A stretch of DNA of 64,000 nt from an uncultured Pelagibacteraceae bacterium (GCA_902619925.1 CACNFY010000005.1:1-64000); one strand, 5' to 3'; positions 8,938-18,781 are shown, counted from the first letter of the stretch. Notes: generated from the letters alone by a model not told the origin. Numbers and translations: made by a program.

Positions 8938-10391
8938 CACTTTAATGCAGAAATTAATGCTTTTGCTTTATTTAAAGTTTCAATGTATTCATTTAGGGGT
9001 TTACTATCTGATACGATACCTGCGCCAGCTTGTACATAAAATTTATTATTTTTTATTAACGCGGTTCTTAATGCTATGCATGTATCAAAATCACCATTTG
9101 CTGCAAAATATCCTATACCACCAGCATAAACTTTTCTCTTATTTTTTTCTAATTCATCAATTATTTCCATAGCACGTATTTTGGGGGCCCCTGATACTGT
9201 GCCAGCAGGAAAACCAGCAAGAAGTGTGTCAAATCTACTATATTTATTATTAAATTTTCCAACCACGTTAGACACAATATGCATAACATGCGAATATTTC
9301 TCAATAATAAATTTCTCTGTAACTTTCACGGAATTTACTTTAGATACTTTTCCAGCATCATTTCTTCCTAAATCTAGTAACATTAAATGTTCTGAAATTT
9401 CTTTTTTATCATTTAATAAATCCTTGGCAAAATAAATATCTCTTTTATAGGTATTTCCTCGTGGTCTTGTGCCAGCAATTGGCCTGACTGTTATTTCGTT
9501 ATTTCTTAATCTTACCAAAATTTCAGGACTTGCTCCAACAATCTGAAAATCGTTGAAATTAAAATAATACATAAAAGGCGATGGATTTGTTTTACGAAGC
9601 TTTTTGTAAATGTCTACAGGGCTCTTAGTAAGTTTTGCTTCAAATCTCTGACTTAGAACAACTTGAAAAATATCGCCTATTTTAATATATTTTTTTGCTT
9701 TCTTCACATTATTTAAAAATTTGTTTTTTGATATATTAGATTTTATTATCAATTTTTTATTATTATGATTTTTTTTAGCTTTATTGCTAAGTTGTGATAG
9801 AAAAATATTATATTCCAACTCATTTACAATTTCATTATATTTTAGACTGTAATCTTTAATTTTTTCATCTAAATAGCAGTTGTAAATAAAATATATTTTT
9901 TTTTTTAAATTATCATGAATTATAAGTACTCTTGGCCTCATTATTCTACTATCAGGTAATTTTAGATCGTCTAGGCAAGTATCAGGAATTTTCTCAATAT
10001 ATCTAATTATATCATATGAAAAGTATCCTGCTATCAATGAGCAAATATTAGGTAATCCTTTTGGTAATTTAAACTTAAATCGCTCAATAATTTTCTCAAT
10101 GTTTTCTTTAGGTCTACCCCTAAGTGCAATTTTCTTATTTTTGTTATAAATATAGCTTTTATTATTGTTAAATTCCCAAATTTTTTCAGGTTTCTTCCCA
10201 AATATAGTGTACCTACCTCTTATTTTACCTTTTTCGACTGATTCAAATACAAAACTATTTTTTTCAAACAAAAAATTATGTATTAGATTATCAATCTCCT
10301 TATCTCCATTAGTTTTGAAACTAAAAAAAAGACATTGATTTATTTTCTTTAAGTGATTTTTTTTAAATTGTTTTAAAGTGATATTTAACAT
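8937..10391 (-). CDS. trpE: Anthranilate synthase component I TrpE
   Basis: TrpE converts chorismate to anthranilate with TrpG ammonia. The 484-residue protein has an N-terminal regulatory domain and a chorismate-binding domain with GTRPRGNTYKRD, the HLMLLDLGRNDAGKVS segment, FPAGTVSGAPKIRAMEI and the GIGYFAANGDFDTCIALRT region. TrpE and TrpG are separate here, not fused as in rhizobia. The start overlaps the upstream ppiD-like stop by one base (TAATG). No leader peptide or attenuator can be seen, since no gap exists upstream. Confidence 0.96.
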   Translation of the reverse strand: MLNITLKQFKKNHLKKINQCLFFSFKTNGDKEIDNLIHNFLFEKNSFVFESVEKGKIRGRYTIFGKKPEKIWEFNNNKSYIYNKNKKIALRGRPKENIEKIIERFKFKLPKGLPNICSLIAGYFSYDIIRYIEKIPDTCLDDLKLPDSRIMRPRVLIIHDNLKKKIYFIYNCYLDEKIKDYSLKYNEIVNELEYNIFLSQLSNKAKKNHNNKKLIIKSNISKNKFLNNVKKAKKYIKIGDIFQVVLSQRFEAKLTKSPVDIYKKLRKTNPSPFMYYFNFNDFQIVGASPEILVRLRNNEITVRPIAGTRPRGNTYKRDIYFAKDLLNDKKEISEHLMLLDLGRNDAGKVSKVNSVKVTEKFIIEKYSHVMHIVSNVVGKFNNKYSRFDTLLAGFPAGTVSGAPKIRAMEIIDELEKNKRKVYAGGIGYFAANGDFDTCIALRTALIKNNKFYVQAGAGIVSDSKPLNEYIETLNKAKALISALK

Positions 10392-11809
10392 TATTTAAAA
10401 TAATTTTTTAATCTCTCAATTGTATTATTAAAAATATTTACATCATATTTTGAATTTATATAATCATCATAAGTCATAGAAATATAATTTTTTAAAATAA
10501 ATTTAGATTTAATGGATGATTTATTAAATTCTTCTGACTGTTCATTAAAATTATTATATTCGAAATCTATAACTTTAGTTAAATATACATTCATATTATT
10601 ATCTACGATAAGCAAGAAATCGTTTTCTGGTATAGTGTATAGAAGATTTAATGAGTCTACATTAAATAAAGTTGAGTCGTCTATTGAATTAATTTGAGCA
10701 CTACTTATGTTTTCTTCATTTTTAGCTATTTTTATAAAATCACTATCAAAAAAATTTTTACTTTCTATTTTTTGAAGAATTTCTTTATTATAATTAAACT
10801 TTTCTAAATTTTTTAACTTTTCTACAACTTTATCTCTAAATTCTTTATTTCCTGTTTGAGGCAACAGTTTCTCAATTTTGTTAATTTCATAAAGTAAGTA
10901 AAATTCGTCGTATTCAATTATTTGAATTTTTTCCCCATTTCTATTTTTATATATTTCTGAAAAATAAATTTTATTTTTTTCTAAATCCGAATATTTGACT
11001 TCTTCTTTTATGTCTAAATTATACTTTAATTTTAATTCTTTAATATTTAATCCATTTAAAATATCATTTTCTAAATTATCAAGTTCATTAAAAAAACTTT
11101 TATTAAATTCATCACCATCGATTAATGTTTTAGGGCTTATTTCAGTATAACTAAAAGTTATATAATCTGTTTTTAATTCCGCTATATTATCATTTATATA
11201 TTTCTCTATTTCATCCTTTGTAAATTCAGATTTATATAATTTTTCTAAGTTTATATATTTTACATTTATTTTTTTTGTTTCCTCCAAATATTTATTTTTT
11301 GTATAAAATTTTGGACTAATTACTCCGCCACTAATATACTGAAATAGATCTGCTTGTAGTTCACTATCTTTAAGCTTAGCTTCATACTCAACAGCAGAGC
11401 TATTATTTTCGAGTAAAAACTTTTCATATTTAATTCTGGAAAATTTATTATTTTCTTGAAACTTCTTATCTTTAATTATTTTATTGAATAGTATTTGGTC
11501 AGAAATAATTAAACTAGCATCCTCGATTTCCATTTTAAGTAGCTGCAAGGAAATTATTTGAGATAATATTTCCTCTAAAATATTTTTATCCAAATTATTT
11601 CTTAAATCATCAGGATTTATTCTTGAGCTGTTAACATATTCTATAAAATCTTGGGTTGATATATTTTTATTATCAATCTTAGCTACATTGTTAGCATTGC
11701 CTCCACTAAAAACACTTCCCATACCCCAGAAAACAAATGGTATAATAATTATTGCAACTAGCACTCCAGCTAGCTTGCTTCTAGAAAAATTTCTTAATTT
11801 ACCAAGCAT
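10391..11809 (-). CDS. ppiD: PpiD/SurA_N-like membrane-anchored periplasmic folding factor
   Basis: The 472-residue protein has a cytoplasmic start (MLGKLRNFSRSKLAG), one membrane segment at about residues 13-33 and a long periplasmic part opening with the SurA-N-like VAKIDNKNISTQDFIEYVN. This layout matches PpiD, which helps newly exported proteins leave the SecYEG pore. It is shorter than PpiD of enteric bacteria (about 620 aa), and I cannot pick out a clear parvulin active site, so isomerase activity is doubtful. It heads the minus-strand trp run and is divergent from tpiA, as in other alphaproteobacteria. Confidence 0.8.
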   Translation of the reverse strand: MLGKLRNFSRSKLAGVLVAIIIIPFVFWGMGSVFSGGNANNVAKIDNKNISTQDFIEYVNSSRINPDDLRNNLDKNILEEILSQIISLQLLKMEIEDASLIISDQILFNKIIKDKKFQENNKFSRIKYEKFLLENNSSAVEYEAKLKDSELQADLFQYISGGVISPKFYTKNKYLEETKKINVKYINLEKLYKSEFTKDEIEKYINDNIAELKTDYITFSYTEISPKTLIDGDEFNKSFFNELDNLENDILNGLNIKELKLKYNLDIKEEVKYSDLEKNKIYFSEIYKNRNGEKIQIIEYDEFYLLYEINKIEKLLPQTGNKEFRDKVVEKLKNLEKFNYNKEILQKIESKNFFDSDFIKIAKNEENISSAQINSIDDSTLFNVDSLNLLYTIPENDFLLIVDNNMNVYLTKVIDFEYNNFNEQSEEFNKSSIKSKFILKNYISMTYDDYINSKYDVNIFNNTIERLKNYFK

Positions 11810-11866
11810 AATATATGTTAAATGTTGATTATAAAAAAAATAAATCTATAAATTAAATTATTATCA

Positions 11867-12619
11867 ATGACAAATAATAATATTTATTTTGTGGCCAATT
11901 GGAAGATGAATGGTCACTTATCTTTAATAAAAAGGTTAAAAAATGTTGTAATTTTATCGAATAATAAAAAATACAAAAAAATAAAAATTATTTATTGTCC
12001 TCCATTTACTTTAATTTCAAAATTATTTGATAAAATAAAAAAAAGTAAGATTATAGTTGGATCACAGGATTGTAGCTATGAAGATAATTATGGTCCTTTC
12101 ACAGGAGATGTTAACCCTAAGTTGATAAAAGAAATTGGTGCTAAATATGTAATTCTTGGACATTCAGAAAGAAGACTCAAAGGCGACACTAACAAAATTA
12201 TAAATCGAAAAATTCATGCAGCTTTAAAACAAAAACTTAAAATTATTTTATGTATTGGCGAATCATTAAAAGACAGAAAAAAAAACAAAACATTCTCTGT
12301 TTTAAAGAAACAGTTATTATTATGTTTAAAAAAAATAAATAACCTCGATAATATTATAGTTGCATATGAACCAATATGGTCAATAGGCACCGGTGTTATT
12401 CCGTTAAATAATATATTAGAACATGATATATCTAAAATTATCAAATTTCTAAAATTAAAATTTAAAAATCAAAAACCAAAAATTATTTATGGAGGATCTG
12501 TGAACCCAGAGAATATTGTTAAATTAAAACATATTAAAAATATCAATGGTTTCTTAGTAGGTGGTGCATCGTTATATGAAAATAAATTTGTTGATATAAT
12601 CAAAAAAACTACTATCTAA
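11867..12619 (+). CDS. tpiA: Triosephosphate isomerase
   Basis: This enzyme interconverts dihydroxyacetone phosphate and glyceraldehyde 3-phosphate. The 250-residue TIM barrel carries the catalytic Lys in NWKMNG, the electrophile His in LGHSERR, the catalytic Glu in VAYEPIWSIGTG and the phosphate-binding GGSVNPEN and GFLVGGAS. It is transcribed divergently from the ppiD-like gene across about 57 bases. It is followed 5 bases later by secG. Confidence 0.97.
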   Translation: MTNNNIYFVANWKMNGHLSLIKRLKNVVILSNNKKYKKIKIIYCPPFTLISKLFDKIKKSKIIVGSQDCSYEDNYGPFTGDVNPKLIKEIGAKYVILGHSERRLKGDTNKIINRKIHAALKQKLKIILCIGESLKDRKKNKTFSVLKKQLLLCLKKINNLDNIIVAYEPIWSIGTGVIPLNNILEHDISKIIKFLKLKFKNQKPKIIYGGSVNPENIVKLKHIKNINGFLVGGASLYENKFVDIIKKTTI

Positions 12620-12624
12620 ATTAT

Positions 12625-12918
12625 ATGGAAAATGTTTTATTAATAATTAATATCATTTTAGCAGCAATACTTGTTATACTCGTTCTTATGCAAAAGTCAG
12701 AAGGTGGAGCTCTTGGAATTGGCGTTTCGCAAGATAACTTTATGTTTTCTAGATCGGCAGGAAACTTTATGACAAAAGCAACATCAATAATTGCAGCTTT
12801 ATTTATTATTTGTAGTTTAGCACTTACGATTCTCTCTAGAGAAAATGTCACTCCATCTAATTCTGTAATAGATCAAATAGAGGAAAATAATGAAGAAACT
12901 CCTCAACTACCTGAGTAA
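12625..12918 (+). CDS. secG: Preprotein translocase subunit SecG
   Basis: SecG is a small subunit of the SecYEG channel. The 97-residue protein has two membrane segments (about residues 4-22 and 51-70) joined by the conserved loop VLMQKSEGGALGIGVS, which is diagnostic. The acidic tail (EENNEETPQLPE) is ordinary. The tpiA-secG-pyrG order is common in alphaproteobacteria. Confidence 0.95.
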   Translation: MENVLLIINIILAAILVILVLMQKSEGGALGIGVSQDNFMFSRSAGNFMTKATSIIAALFIICSLALTILSRENVTPSNSVIDQIEENNEETPQLPE

Positions 12919-12963
12919 ATTAATTCTTTTATTTATTTAAAATTTTGTCTATAAGATAATTCC

Positions 12964-14580
12964 ATGGCGCGATATATATTCGTTACGGGCGGCGTGGTTT
13001 CATCTTTAGGTAAAGGATTATCTTCAGCTTCACTAGCTTATTTACTGAAATCACAAGGTTATAAAGTAAGAATAAGAAAAATGGATCCCTATTTAAATGT
13101 TGATCCTGGAACTATGAGCCCATTCCAACATGGGGAAGTGTTTGTAACAGATGATGGTGCTGAGACTGATTTAGATTTAGGTCATTATGAAAGGTTTACA
13201 AATATTTCAGCAAAAAAAACCGACAATATTACAACTGGAAAAATTTATAGCGATATAATTAAAAAGGAACGTAAAGGTAAATATTTAGGAAAAACAGTTC
13301 AAGTAATTCCTCACGTTACAGATAGAATAAGAGAATTTATAAAAGGAGATATTACAAATGAAGATTTTGTTATTTGCGAAGTAGGTGGAACAGTTGGAGA
13401 CATTGAAAGCTTACCTTTTATAGAGGCAATCAGACAATTTTCGAATTATGTTGGAAGAAAGAAAAGTTTATTTATTCATTTAACTTTTGTACCCTTTTTG
13501 AAATCATCAGATGAAATTAAAACAAAACCAACACAACACTCAGTAAAAGAGTTAAGAAGTTTAGGAATACAACCTGATCTAATTATTTGTAGATCTCAAA
13601 AATCTATACCTTTAGACCAAAGAAAAAAAATATCTCTTTTCTGCAATGTCTCAATTGATAATGTGATTGAGACAGTAGATGTAAAGACAATTTATGAAGC
13701 ACCAATAAGCTTTTTTAACGAAAAATTAGATAAGCAAGTATTAAAATACTTTAAACTTAAACCAAAAAGAAAAGTTAATTTACAACCATGGAAAAAAATT
13801 ACTAATACAGTATTAAACGCCAAAGATTTAATTAATATAGCTATTATTGGCAAATATGTAAATTTAAAAGATGCTTATAAATCTTTAGATGAGGCATTAG
13901 TTCATGGTGGAATAAAAAATAATGTAAAAATTAATTTAATTAGAATTGAGTCCGATAAATTAAAGACAATTCAAATTAAAAAACTATTAAAAGGTGTATC
14001 AGGGATATTGATACCTGGTGGGTTTGGAAGTAGAGGTACTGAAGGTAAAATATCAGCTATAAGTTATGCAAGAAAAAATAAAATACCTTTTTTAGGTATT
14101 TGTTTTGGTATGCAGATGGCAGTGATTGAATTTGCAAGAAATACATTGAAAATTAAAAATGCTGGATCTAGTGAACTAGATAATAAATGTCTTTCTGTAA
14201 TTGGTTTATTAAATGAATGGAATAAAAATGGAAAATTAATAAAAGGAACAAATAAAGATCTAGGTGGCACTATGAGATTGGGTTTATATGAAGCTAAATT
14301 AAGACATAATTCATTGATACATAAAATATATAAGTCCAAATCAATATTTGAAAGACACAGACATAGGTATGAGGTGAACAATAATTTAAAAAATAAATTT
14401 GAGAATAAAGGTATGATTTTTTCTGGCATGTCACCAGACAATAAATTACCTGAAATAATTGAGCTTAAAAATCATCCTTGGTTTATTGGCGTCCAGTATC
14501 ATCCAGAATTTAAATCTAGACCTTTATCTCCACATCCTTTATTCTCATCTTTTATCAAAGCCGCTAAAATCTATAAATGA
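12964..14580 (+). CDS. pyrG: CTP synthase
   Basis: This enzyme makes CTP from UTP, ATP and glutamine. The 538 residues are standard length. The N-terminal synthase domain begins IFVTGGVVSSLGKGL and has MDPYLNVDPGTMSPFQHGEVFV and GGTVGDIES. The C-terminal glutaminase domain has IPGGFGSRGTEG, the nucleophile in LGICFGMQMAV, and the His-Glu in VQYHPEFKSRP. It overlaps kdsA by 4 bases (ATGA). Confidence 0.98.
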   Translation: MARYIFVTGGVVSSLGKGLSSASLAYLLKSQGYKVRIRKMDPYLNVDPGTMSPFQHGEVFVTDDGAETDLDLGHYERFTNISAKKTDNITTGKIYSDIIKKERKGKYLGKTVQVIPHVTDRIREFIKGDITNEDFVICEVGGTVGDIESLPFIEAIRQFSNYVGRKKSLFIHLTFVPFLKSSDEIKTKPTQHSVKELRSLGIQPDLIICRSQKSIPLDQRKKISLFCNVSIDNVIETVDVKTIYEAPISFFNEKLDKQVLKYFKLKPKRKVNLQPWKKITNTVLNAKDLINIAIIGKYVNLKDAYKSLDEALVHGGIKNNVKINLIRIESDKLKTIQIKKLLKGVSGILIPGGFGSRGTEGKISAISYARKNKIPFLGICFGMQMAVIEFARNTLKIKNAGSSELDNKCLSVIGLLNEWNKNGKLIKGTNKDLGGTMRLGLYEAKLRHNSLIHKIYKSKSIFERHRHRYEVNNNLKNKFENKGMIFSGMSPDNKLPEIIELKNHPWFIGVQYHPEFKSRPLSPHPLFSSFIKAAKIYK

Positions 14581-15413
14581 TAAATAAAACAATTAAATGC
14601 AATACTTTTGAAATAGCTAACAATAAAAAAATATCCCTTATTTCTGGTCCATGTCAGCTTGAATCAGAGCAACACGCAATGGATATTGCAGGAAAAATAA
14701 AAGAAATTGCATCAAAATTTGAAATTGGATTTATTTATAAAACCTCCTTTGATAAGGCAAACAGAACAAGTTTAAAAGGAAAAAGGGGAGCTGGAATTGA
14801 TGCATCATTACCAGTTTTTGATAAGATAAGAAGAGAACTTAAAATTCCAGTTCTGACTGATGTACATAACGTAGAACAATGTTCAATAGTTTCTGAACAT
14901 GTTGATGTTTTACAAATACCAGCCTTTTTGTGTCGACAAACAGATCTACTTATTGCGGCTGCAAAAACAAATAAAATTATTAATGTGAAAAAGGGTCAAT
15001 TTTTAGCTCCGTGGGATATGGTTAACGTAACAAAAAAAATTTCAGACTCAGGAAATGAAAATATTCTTGTTACTGAACGTGGAGCAAGTTTTGGATACAA
15101 TACACTTATATCTGATATGAGATCAATTCCTATAATGGCGAAAAGTGGTTATCCTATTGTTTTTGATGGTACCCATTCAGTTCAGCAACCTGGTGGCCTA
15201 GGAGAAAAAAGTGGAGGTCAAAGAGAGTTTGTAGAGCATTTATCAAGAGCGGCATCAGCTGTTGGTATAGCTGCAATTTTTTTAGAAACTCATCAAGATC
15301 CAGACAATGCACCATCTGATGGACCAAATATGATTCCACTAAACAACTTAGAGAAGTTAATTTCTCAAATAGTTGAAATAGATAAATTTGTTAAAAATAA
15401 AATATATGAGTAA
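14577..15413 (+). CDS. kdsA: 3-deoxy-8-phosphooctulonate synthase (KDO8P synthase)
   Basis: KdsA condenses phosphoenolpyruvate with arabinose 5-phosphate toward Kdo, the inner core sugar of lipopolysaccharide. The 278-residue TIM barrel has ISGPCQLESE, IYKTSFDKANRTS, PAFLCRQTDLL and GTHSVQQPGG. The Cys in SGPCQLES marks the metal-dependent class; metal-free enzymes such as that of E. coli have Asn there. It fits with the lpx genes at the start of the window and overlaps eno by 8 bases. Confidence 0.96.
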   Translation: MINKTIKCNTFEIANNKKISLISGPCQLESEQHAMDIAGKIKEIASKFEIGFIYKTSFDKANRTSLKGKRGAGIDASLPVFDKIRRELKIPVLTDVHNVEQCSIVSEHVDVLQIPAFLCRQTDLLIAAAKTNKIINVKKGQFLAPWDMVNVTKKISDSGNENILVTERGASFGYNTLISDMRSIPIMAKSGYPIVFDGTHSVQQPGGLGEKSGGQREFVEHLSRAASAVGIAAIFLETHQDPDNAPSDGPNMIPLNNLEKLISQIVEIDKFVKNKIYE

Positions 15414-16665
15414 AATTACAAACTTAATTGCTAGACAGGTTTATGATAGCAGAGGTAATCCAACTATAGAAGCAGAAGTCTTTGCAAATAATATGCGTGC
15501 TAGAGCAATTTGTCCGTCTGGAGCATCTACAGGAACACATGAAGCTTACGAAAAAAGAGATACCTCAAATAAAAAATATTTAGGTAGAAGTGTATTAAAT
15601 GCAGTCAAATTAGTTAATAAAATAATTTCAAAAAAATTAAGAAATCAAAATATACACAATCAAGAGAAAATTGATTATATTTTAATTAAATTAGATGGAA
15701 CTAAACAAAAAAAGAAATTTGGAGCAAATGCACTATTAGCAATATCAATGGCGGTTAAAAAATTATCTGCAAGAATTAGAAAAATTCCACTTTATAAAAC
15801 CTTTCTTGTAAAAAAAAATTTTAGATTACCTTATCCACTAATGAATGTAATAAATGGTGGCGCTCATGCAAACAATGGACTTAGAATACAAGAGTTTATG
15901 ATTAGACCTGACAAAGCGAAGTCATTTACAGAAGCTATAAGAATGTGTTTTATTGTGATTAATAATTTAAAGACTTTAATAAAGCAAAGAGGCGAGTCGA
16001 CATCTGTAGGCGATGAGGGTGGTTTCGCACCCATGATTAATAAAAATGAGGAGGCATTAAATTTAATCGTTAGAGCAATACAAAAATCAGGATTTAAAAA
16101 CGGAAATGATATATCAATATGTTTAGATGTGGCAGCTAATGAATTATTTAAAAAGAATAAATATTCGATACATTCAAAAAAATTTATAAGTGTTGATAAA
16201 ACAATAATTAGATATTTAAAATTAATTAAAAAATACAAAATTAAATCTATTGAGGACCCATTCGCAGAAGATGATTGGCAGTCGTGGAACAAGATTATGA
16301 ACAAAATTGACAAAAATATTCAAATTGTGGGTGATGATCTTTATGTTACAAATCTAGAGAGATTAAAAATGGGTTTCTTAAATAAATCATCAAATTCAAT
16401 TTTAATTAAACTTAATCAAATTGGAACAGTCACTGAAACTTTAGAGGTAATTAAATTTGCTCAAAAAATTGGTTATAATACAATAATATCTCATAGATCA
16501 GGCGAAAGTGAGGATACTTTTATAGCCGATCTTGCAGTTGGAACAAATTCAAACCAAATTAAAACAGGATCTTTATCTAGGTCTGAGAGAGTGGCTAAAT
16601 ATAATCAATTGCTAAGGATTGAAGAAAAACTAACTAATAAATCAAAAATGAGTAGAATTATCTAA
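15406..16665 (+). CDS. eno: Enolase
   Basis: Enolase makes phosphoenolpyruvate from 2-phosphoglycerate. I start at the ATG at 15406 (MSKITNLIARQVYDSRGNP, 419 aa). The track start lies 18 bases upstream inside kdsA. Catalytic and metal sites are present: SGASTG loop, NGGAHANN, GDEGGFAP, SIEDPFAEDDW, VGDDLYVTN, the Lys in SILIKLNQIG and ISHRSGESED. The usual DIQEFM reads RIQEFM, a small change beside a conserved Glu. The protein is more Lys-rich than textbook enolases but otherwise complete. Confidence 0.96.
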   Translation: MSKITNLIARQVYDSRGNPTIEAEVFANNMRARAICPSGASTGTHEAYEKRDTSNKKYLGRSVLNAVKLVNKIISKKLRNQNIHNQEKIDYILIKLDGTKQKKKFGANALLAISMAVKKLSARIRKIPLYKTFLVKKNFRLPYPLMNVINGGAHANNGLRIQEFMIRPDKAKSFTEAIRMCFIVINNLKTLIKQRGESTSVGDEGGFAPMINKNEEALNLIVRAIQKSGFKNGNDISICLDVAANELFKKNKYSIHSKKFISVDKTIIRYLKLIKKYKIKSIEDPFAEDDWQSWNKIMNKIDKNIQIVGDDLYVTNLERLKMGFLNKSSNSILIKLNQIGTVTETLEVIKFAQKIGYNTIISHRSGESEDTFIADLAVGTNSNQIKTGSLSRSERVAKYNQLLRIEEKLTNKSKMSRII

Positions 16666-16967
16666 TGTTTAAAATTATTAAAAATAATTACTTATTATTA
16701 GTTGGAACCTTTTTTATAATTTATTTTATTTTTAACTTGTTAGATGGTGATAGGGGTTTTATTTCCTATATCAATAAAAAAAAGGTTATAAATGAGCTGA
16801 GTCTAAAAGAAATCGAATTAAATAACCAAGTAGAGAATTTAGAAAGAAAAAATTCACTTATAACAGATAAAATAGACTTAGATTTTATTGAAACATTAAT
16901 ACGAGACAAATTTATGTATGGAAAAGAAGAAGATAAGGTTTATATAATTAAAAATAATGATAGTTAG
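16665..16967 (+). CDS. ftsB: FtsB/DivIC-like septum formation initiator
   Basis: The 100-residue protein has one membrane segment at about residues 10-26 and then a coiled coil ([21 protein letters not shown]), ending in a [15 protein letters not shown] motif close to the family consensus of a LARE(K)L-type stretch. FtsB-like proteins link FtsL and FtsQ in the divisome. The position right after eno is conserved in alphaproteobacteria. The ATG shares one base with the eno stop, and the 3' end overlaps lipA by 11 bases. Confidence 0.82.
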   Translation: MFKIIKNNYLLLVGTFFIIYFIFNLLDGDRGFISYINKKKVINELSLKEIELNNQVENLERKNSLITDKIDLDFIETLIRDKFMYGKEEDKVYIIKNNDS

Positions 16968-17895
16968 ACATCCTGAAAAAAGACACAAACCCTCAAATCC
17001 AATAAAAAAAAAACCTGAATGGATACGTTCAAGAATTGTTAATAGTAAAGAATTTTTCTTAACAAAAAAAACTGTTAACCAAAATGGATTAAAAACTGTT
17101 TGTCAGGAAGCAAATTGCCCAAATATAACTGATTGTTGGAGCAAAAAGCATGCAACTTTTTTAATCATGGGGGATACATGTACTAGGGCCTGCGCTTTTT
17201 GTGACGTTATAACAGGAAAACCTAAACCACTAGATCCTCTTGAGCCAATAAAAATTTCTGAAGCAATAAAAAAACTTAATTTGAAGCATGTTGTGATTAC
17301 CTCTGTAAATAGAGATGACCTAGATGATGGTGGATCTAAACATTTTTATGAAGTTATTAAACAAACTAAAAAGGTAAATCCTAATACCACTATAGAAATT
17401 TTAACGCCTGATTTTTTAAGAAAAGGAGAGTCTTATAAAAAAGTTATTGAATCTGAACCAGATGTTTTTAATCATAATATTGAAACGGTACCAAGTTTAT
17501 ATAGACAGGTTAGACCAGGTTCAAGATATTTTGCATCGTTAGAATTATTAAAAAATGTTAAAATTATAAATAAAAATATTTTTACTAAGTCAGGTCTTAT
17601 GGTTGGTTTTGGCGAAAAAAAAGATGAGATTTTACAAGTCATGGATGACCTTAGATCTGCTAGTGTTGATTTTTTAACAATTGGGCAGTATTTACAGCCA
17701 TCAGTTAAGCATTTTCCATTACAAAGATATTATCATCCAAAAGAATTTGATGAATTAAAGAAAGTTGCTTTGTCCAAAGGTTTTTTGTTGGTTTCTTCGT
17801 CACCACTTACCAGATCTTCATACCACGCAGACGAAGATTTTGCTGCACTTAAAAAAAATAGAGATAGCAAATTTAATGCCACAAGCTTTAGTTAA
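16957..17895 (+). CDS. lipA: Lipoyl synthase
   Basis: LipA is a radical-SAM enzyme that inserts two sulfurs into octanoyl groups on lipoyl domains. The 312-residue protein has the auxiliary cluster motif [13 protein letters not shown], the radical-SAM [29 protein letters not shown] and the conserved C-terminal RSSYHAD region. In many alphaproteobacteria the pyruvate dehydrogenase operon lies between ftsB and lipA; here lipA overlaps ftsB directly. It overlaps the next gene by 20 bases. Confidence 0.97.
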   Translation: MIVRHPEKRHKPSNPIKKKPEWIRSRIVNSKEFFLTKKTVNQNGLKTVCQEANCPNITDCWSKKHATFLIMGDTCTRACAFCDVITGKPKPLDPLEPIKISEAIKKLNLKHVVITSVNRDDLDDGGSKHFYEVIKQTKKVNPNTTIEILTPDFLRKGESYKKVIESEPDVFNHNIETVPSLYRQVRPGSRYFASLELLKNVKIINKNIFTKSGLMVGFGEKKDEILQVMDDLRSASVDFLTIGQYLQPSVKHFPLQRYYHPKEFDELKKVALSKGFLLVSSSPLTRSSYHADEDFAALKKNRDSKFNATSFS

Positions 17896-18331
17896 AAAAA
17901 ACATTTATTGTAGTAAAGAAAAATTAATAGATCTCGTACTTGATATAGAAAAATACCCTGAGTTTATACCTTATTGTTTGTCATCCAAAATCTATGAAAA
18001 AAAAAAACAAGGTGATACAATCAAAATTATTGCAGATTTAACAATTGGTAAAGGTATTTTTAAAGATACTTACAAAAGTGATGTAAAATATCATATTAAA
18101 CAAAGTTCAATAAATGTAACTAATATTGATGGACCATTAAAATATCTTCAAAATAATTGGAACTTTGTTGAAAAAGGTAAATCAACCGAAGTCTCTTTTA
18201 AAGTAGATTTTGAGCTTAAAAATAAATTTTTAAATTTACTTATGGATAGATCTTTTGAATATGGTCTAAATAAAATTGCAGATGCTTTTCAAAAAAGGGC
18301 AGAGGAGCTATTTGCAGATACTCAGAATTAA
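17876..18331 (+). CDS. RatA/Coq10-like START-family polyketide cyclase
   Basis: I start at the ATG at 17876 ([17 protein letters not shown], 151 aa). The longer ORF would run back through lipA in another frame. The YDIE-like [14 protein letters not shown] followed by a START/SRPBCC beta-rich body and FQKRAEELF at the end match the type II toxin-antitoxin RatA / ubiquinone-binding Coq10 family. In alphaproteobacteria this gene follows lipA, and a role as a coenzyme Q chaperone is more likely than a ribosome toxin, but that is inference. It ends convergent with cinA, overlapping by 24 bases. Confidence 0.85.
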   Translation: MPQALVKKNIYCSKEKLIDLVLDIEKYPEFIPYCLSSKIYEKKKQGDTIKIIADLTIGKGIFKDTYKSDVKYHIKQSSINVTNIDGPLKYLQNNWNFVEKGKSTEVSFKVDFELKNKFLNLLMDRSFEYGLNKIADAFQKRAEELFADTQN

Positions 18332-18781
18332 ATTAAGAGCTTTTATAACGGTTGCTTTTTGTATAAAGTTTCGACTTTTACTTTTAAAATGATATTTTTT
18401 AATAAGTATTTTTTTACCTTTCTTTATGCCTATATAAACTAAACCTACAGGCTTGTCATTTGTACCGCCTTTGGGTCCCGCAATTCCTGTTATTGAAACA
18501 GAAATGTTTGTTTTACTTAAAATGTTCAAATTTTTAACCATCGACAAGCAGGTCTCATAACTTACAGCACCATATTTCATAATAATTTTTCTTGGAACTT
18601 TAAGAATATCCATTTTTGATTTATTTGAGTAGGTTACTAATCCTAAGCTAAATATCTTAGATGATCCGCCAATAGAGGTAATAGTACTTGCTAATAAACC
18701 ACCTGTGCAAGACTCTGCAAAAGATATTTTTAATTTTTTTTTACTTAATAACTTATAAACTTTTTGTGAGATTATTTTCAT
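18308..18781 (-). CDS. CinA-family nicotinamide-nucleotide amidase (C-terminal domain only)
   Basis: The 157 residues correspond to the CinA C-terminal (PncC) domain alone, which hydrolyses nicotinamide mononucleotide to nicotinate mononucleotide and ammonia in NAD salvage. Motifs seen are SFAESCTGGLLASTIT, LVTYSNKSKMDIL, YGAVSYETCL, SITGIAGPKGGT and KPVGLVYIG. The longer CinA with an N-terminal MoeA-like domain is not present. It follows pgpA and ispDF on the same strand, a familiar alphaproteobacterial order. Confidence 0.92.
   Translation of the reverse strand: MKIISQKVYKLLSKKKLKISFAESCTGGLLASTITSIGGSSKIFSLGLVTYSNKSKMDILKVPRKIIMKYGAVSYETCLSMVKNLNILSKTNISVSITGIAGPKGGTNDKPVGLVYIGIKKGKKILIKKYHFKSKSRNFIQKATVIKALNLILSICK

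Noticed and set aside
14064-14441. Minus-strand 125-residue ORF inside pyrG
   Set aside because: It is an antisense shadow of the conserved glutaminase domain of CTP synthase.
15864-16313. Minus-strand 149-residue ORF inside eno
   Set aside because: It lies opposite conserved enolase motifs, so it is a shadow despite its length.
17765-17875. N-terminal extension of the RatA-like ORF
   Set aside because: The extra 37 residues are lipA read in another frame; the true start is the ATG at 17876.
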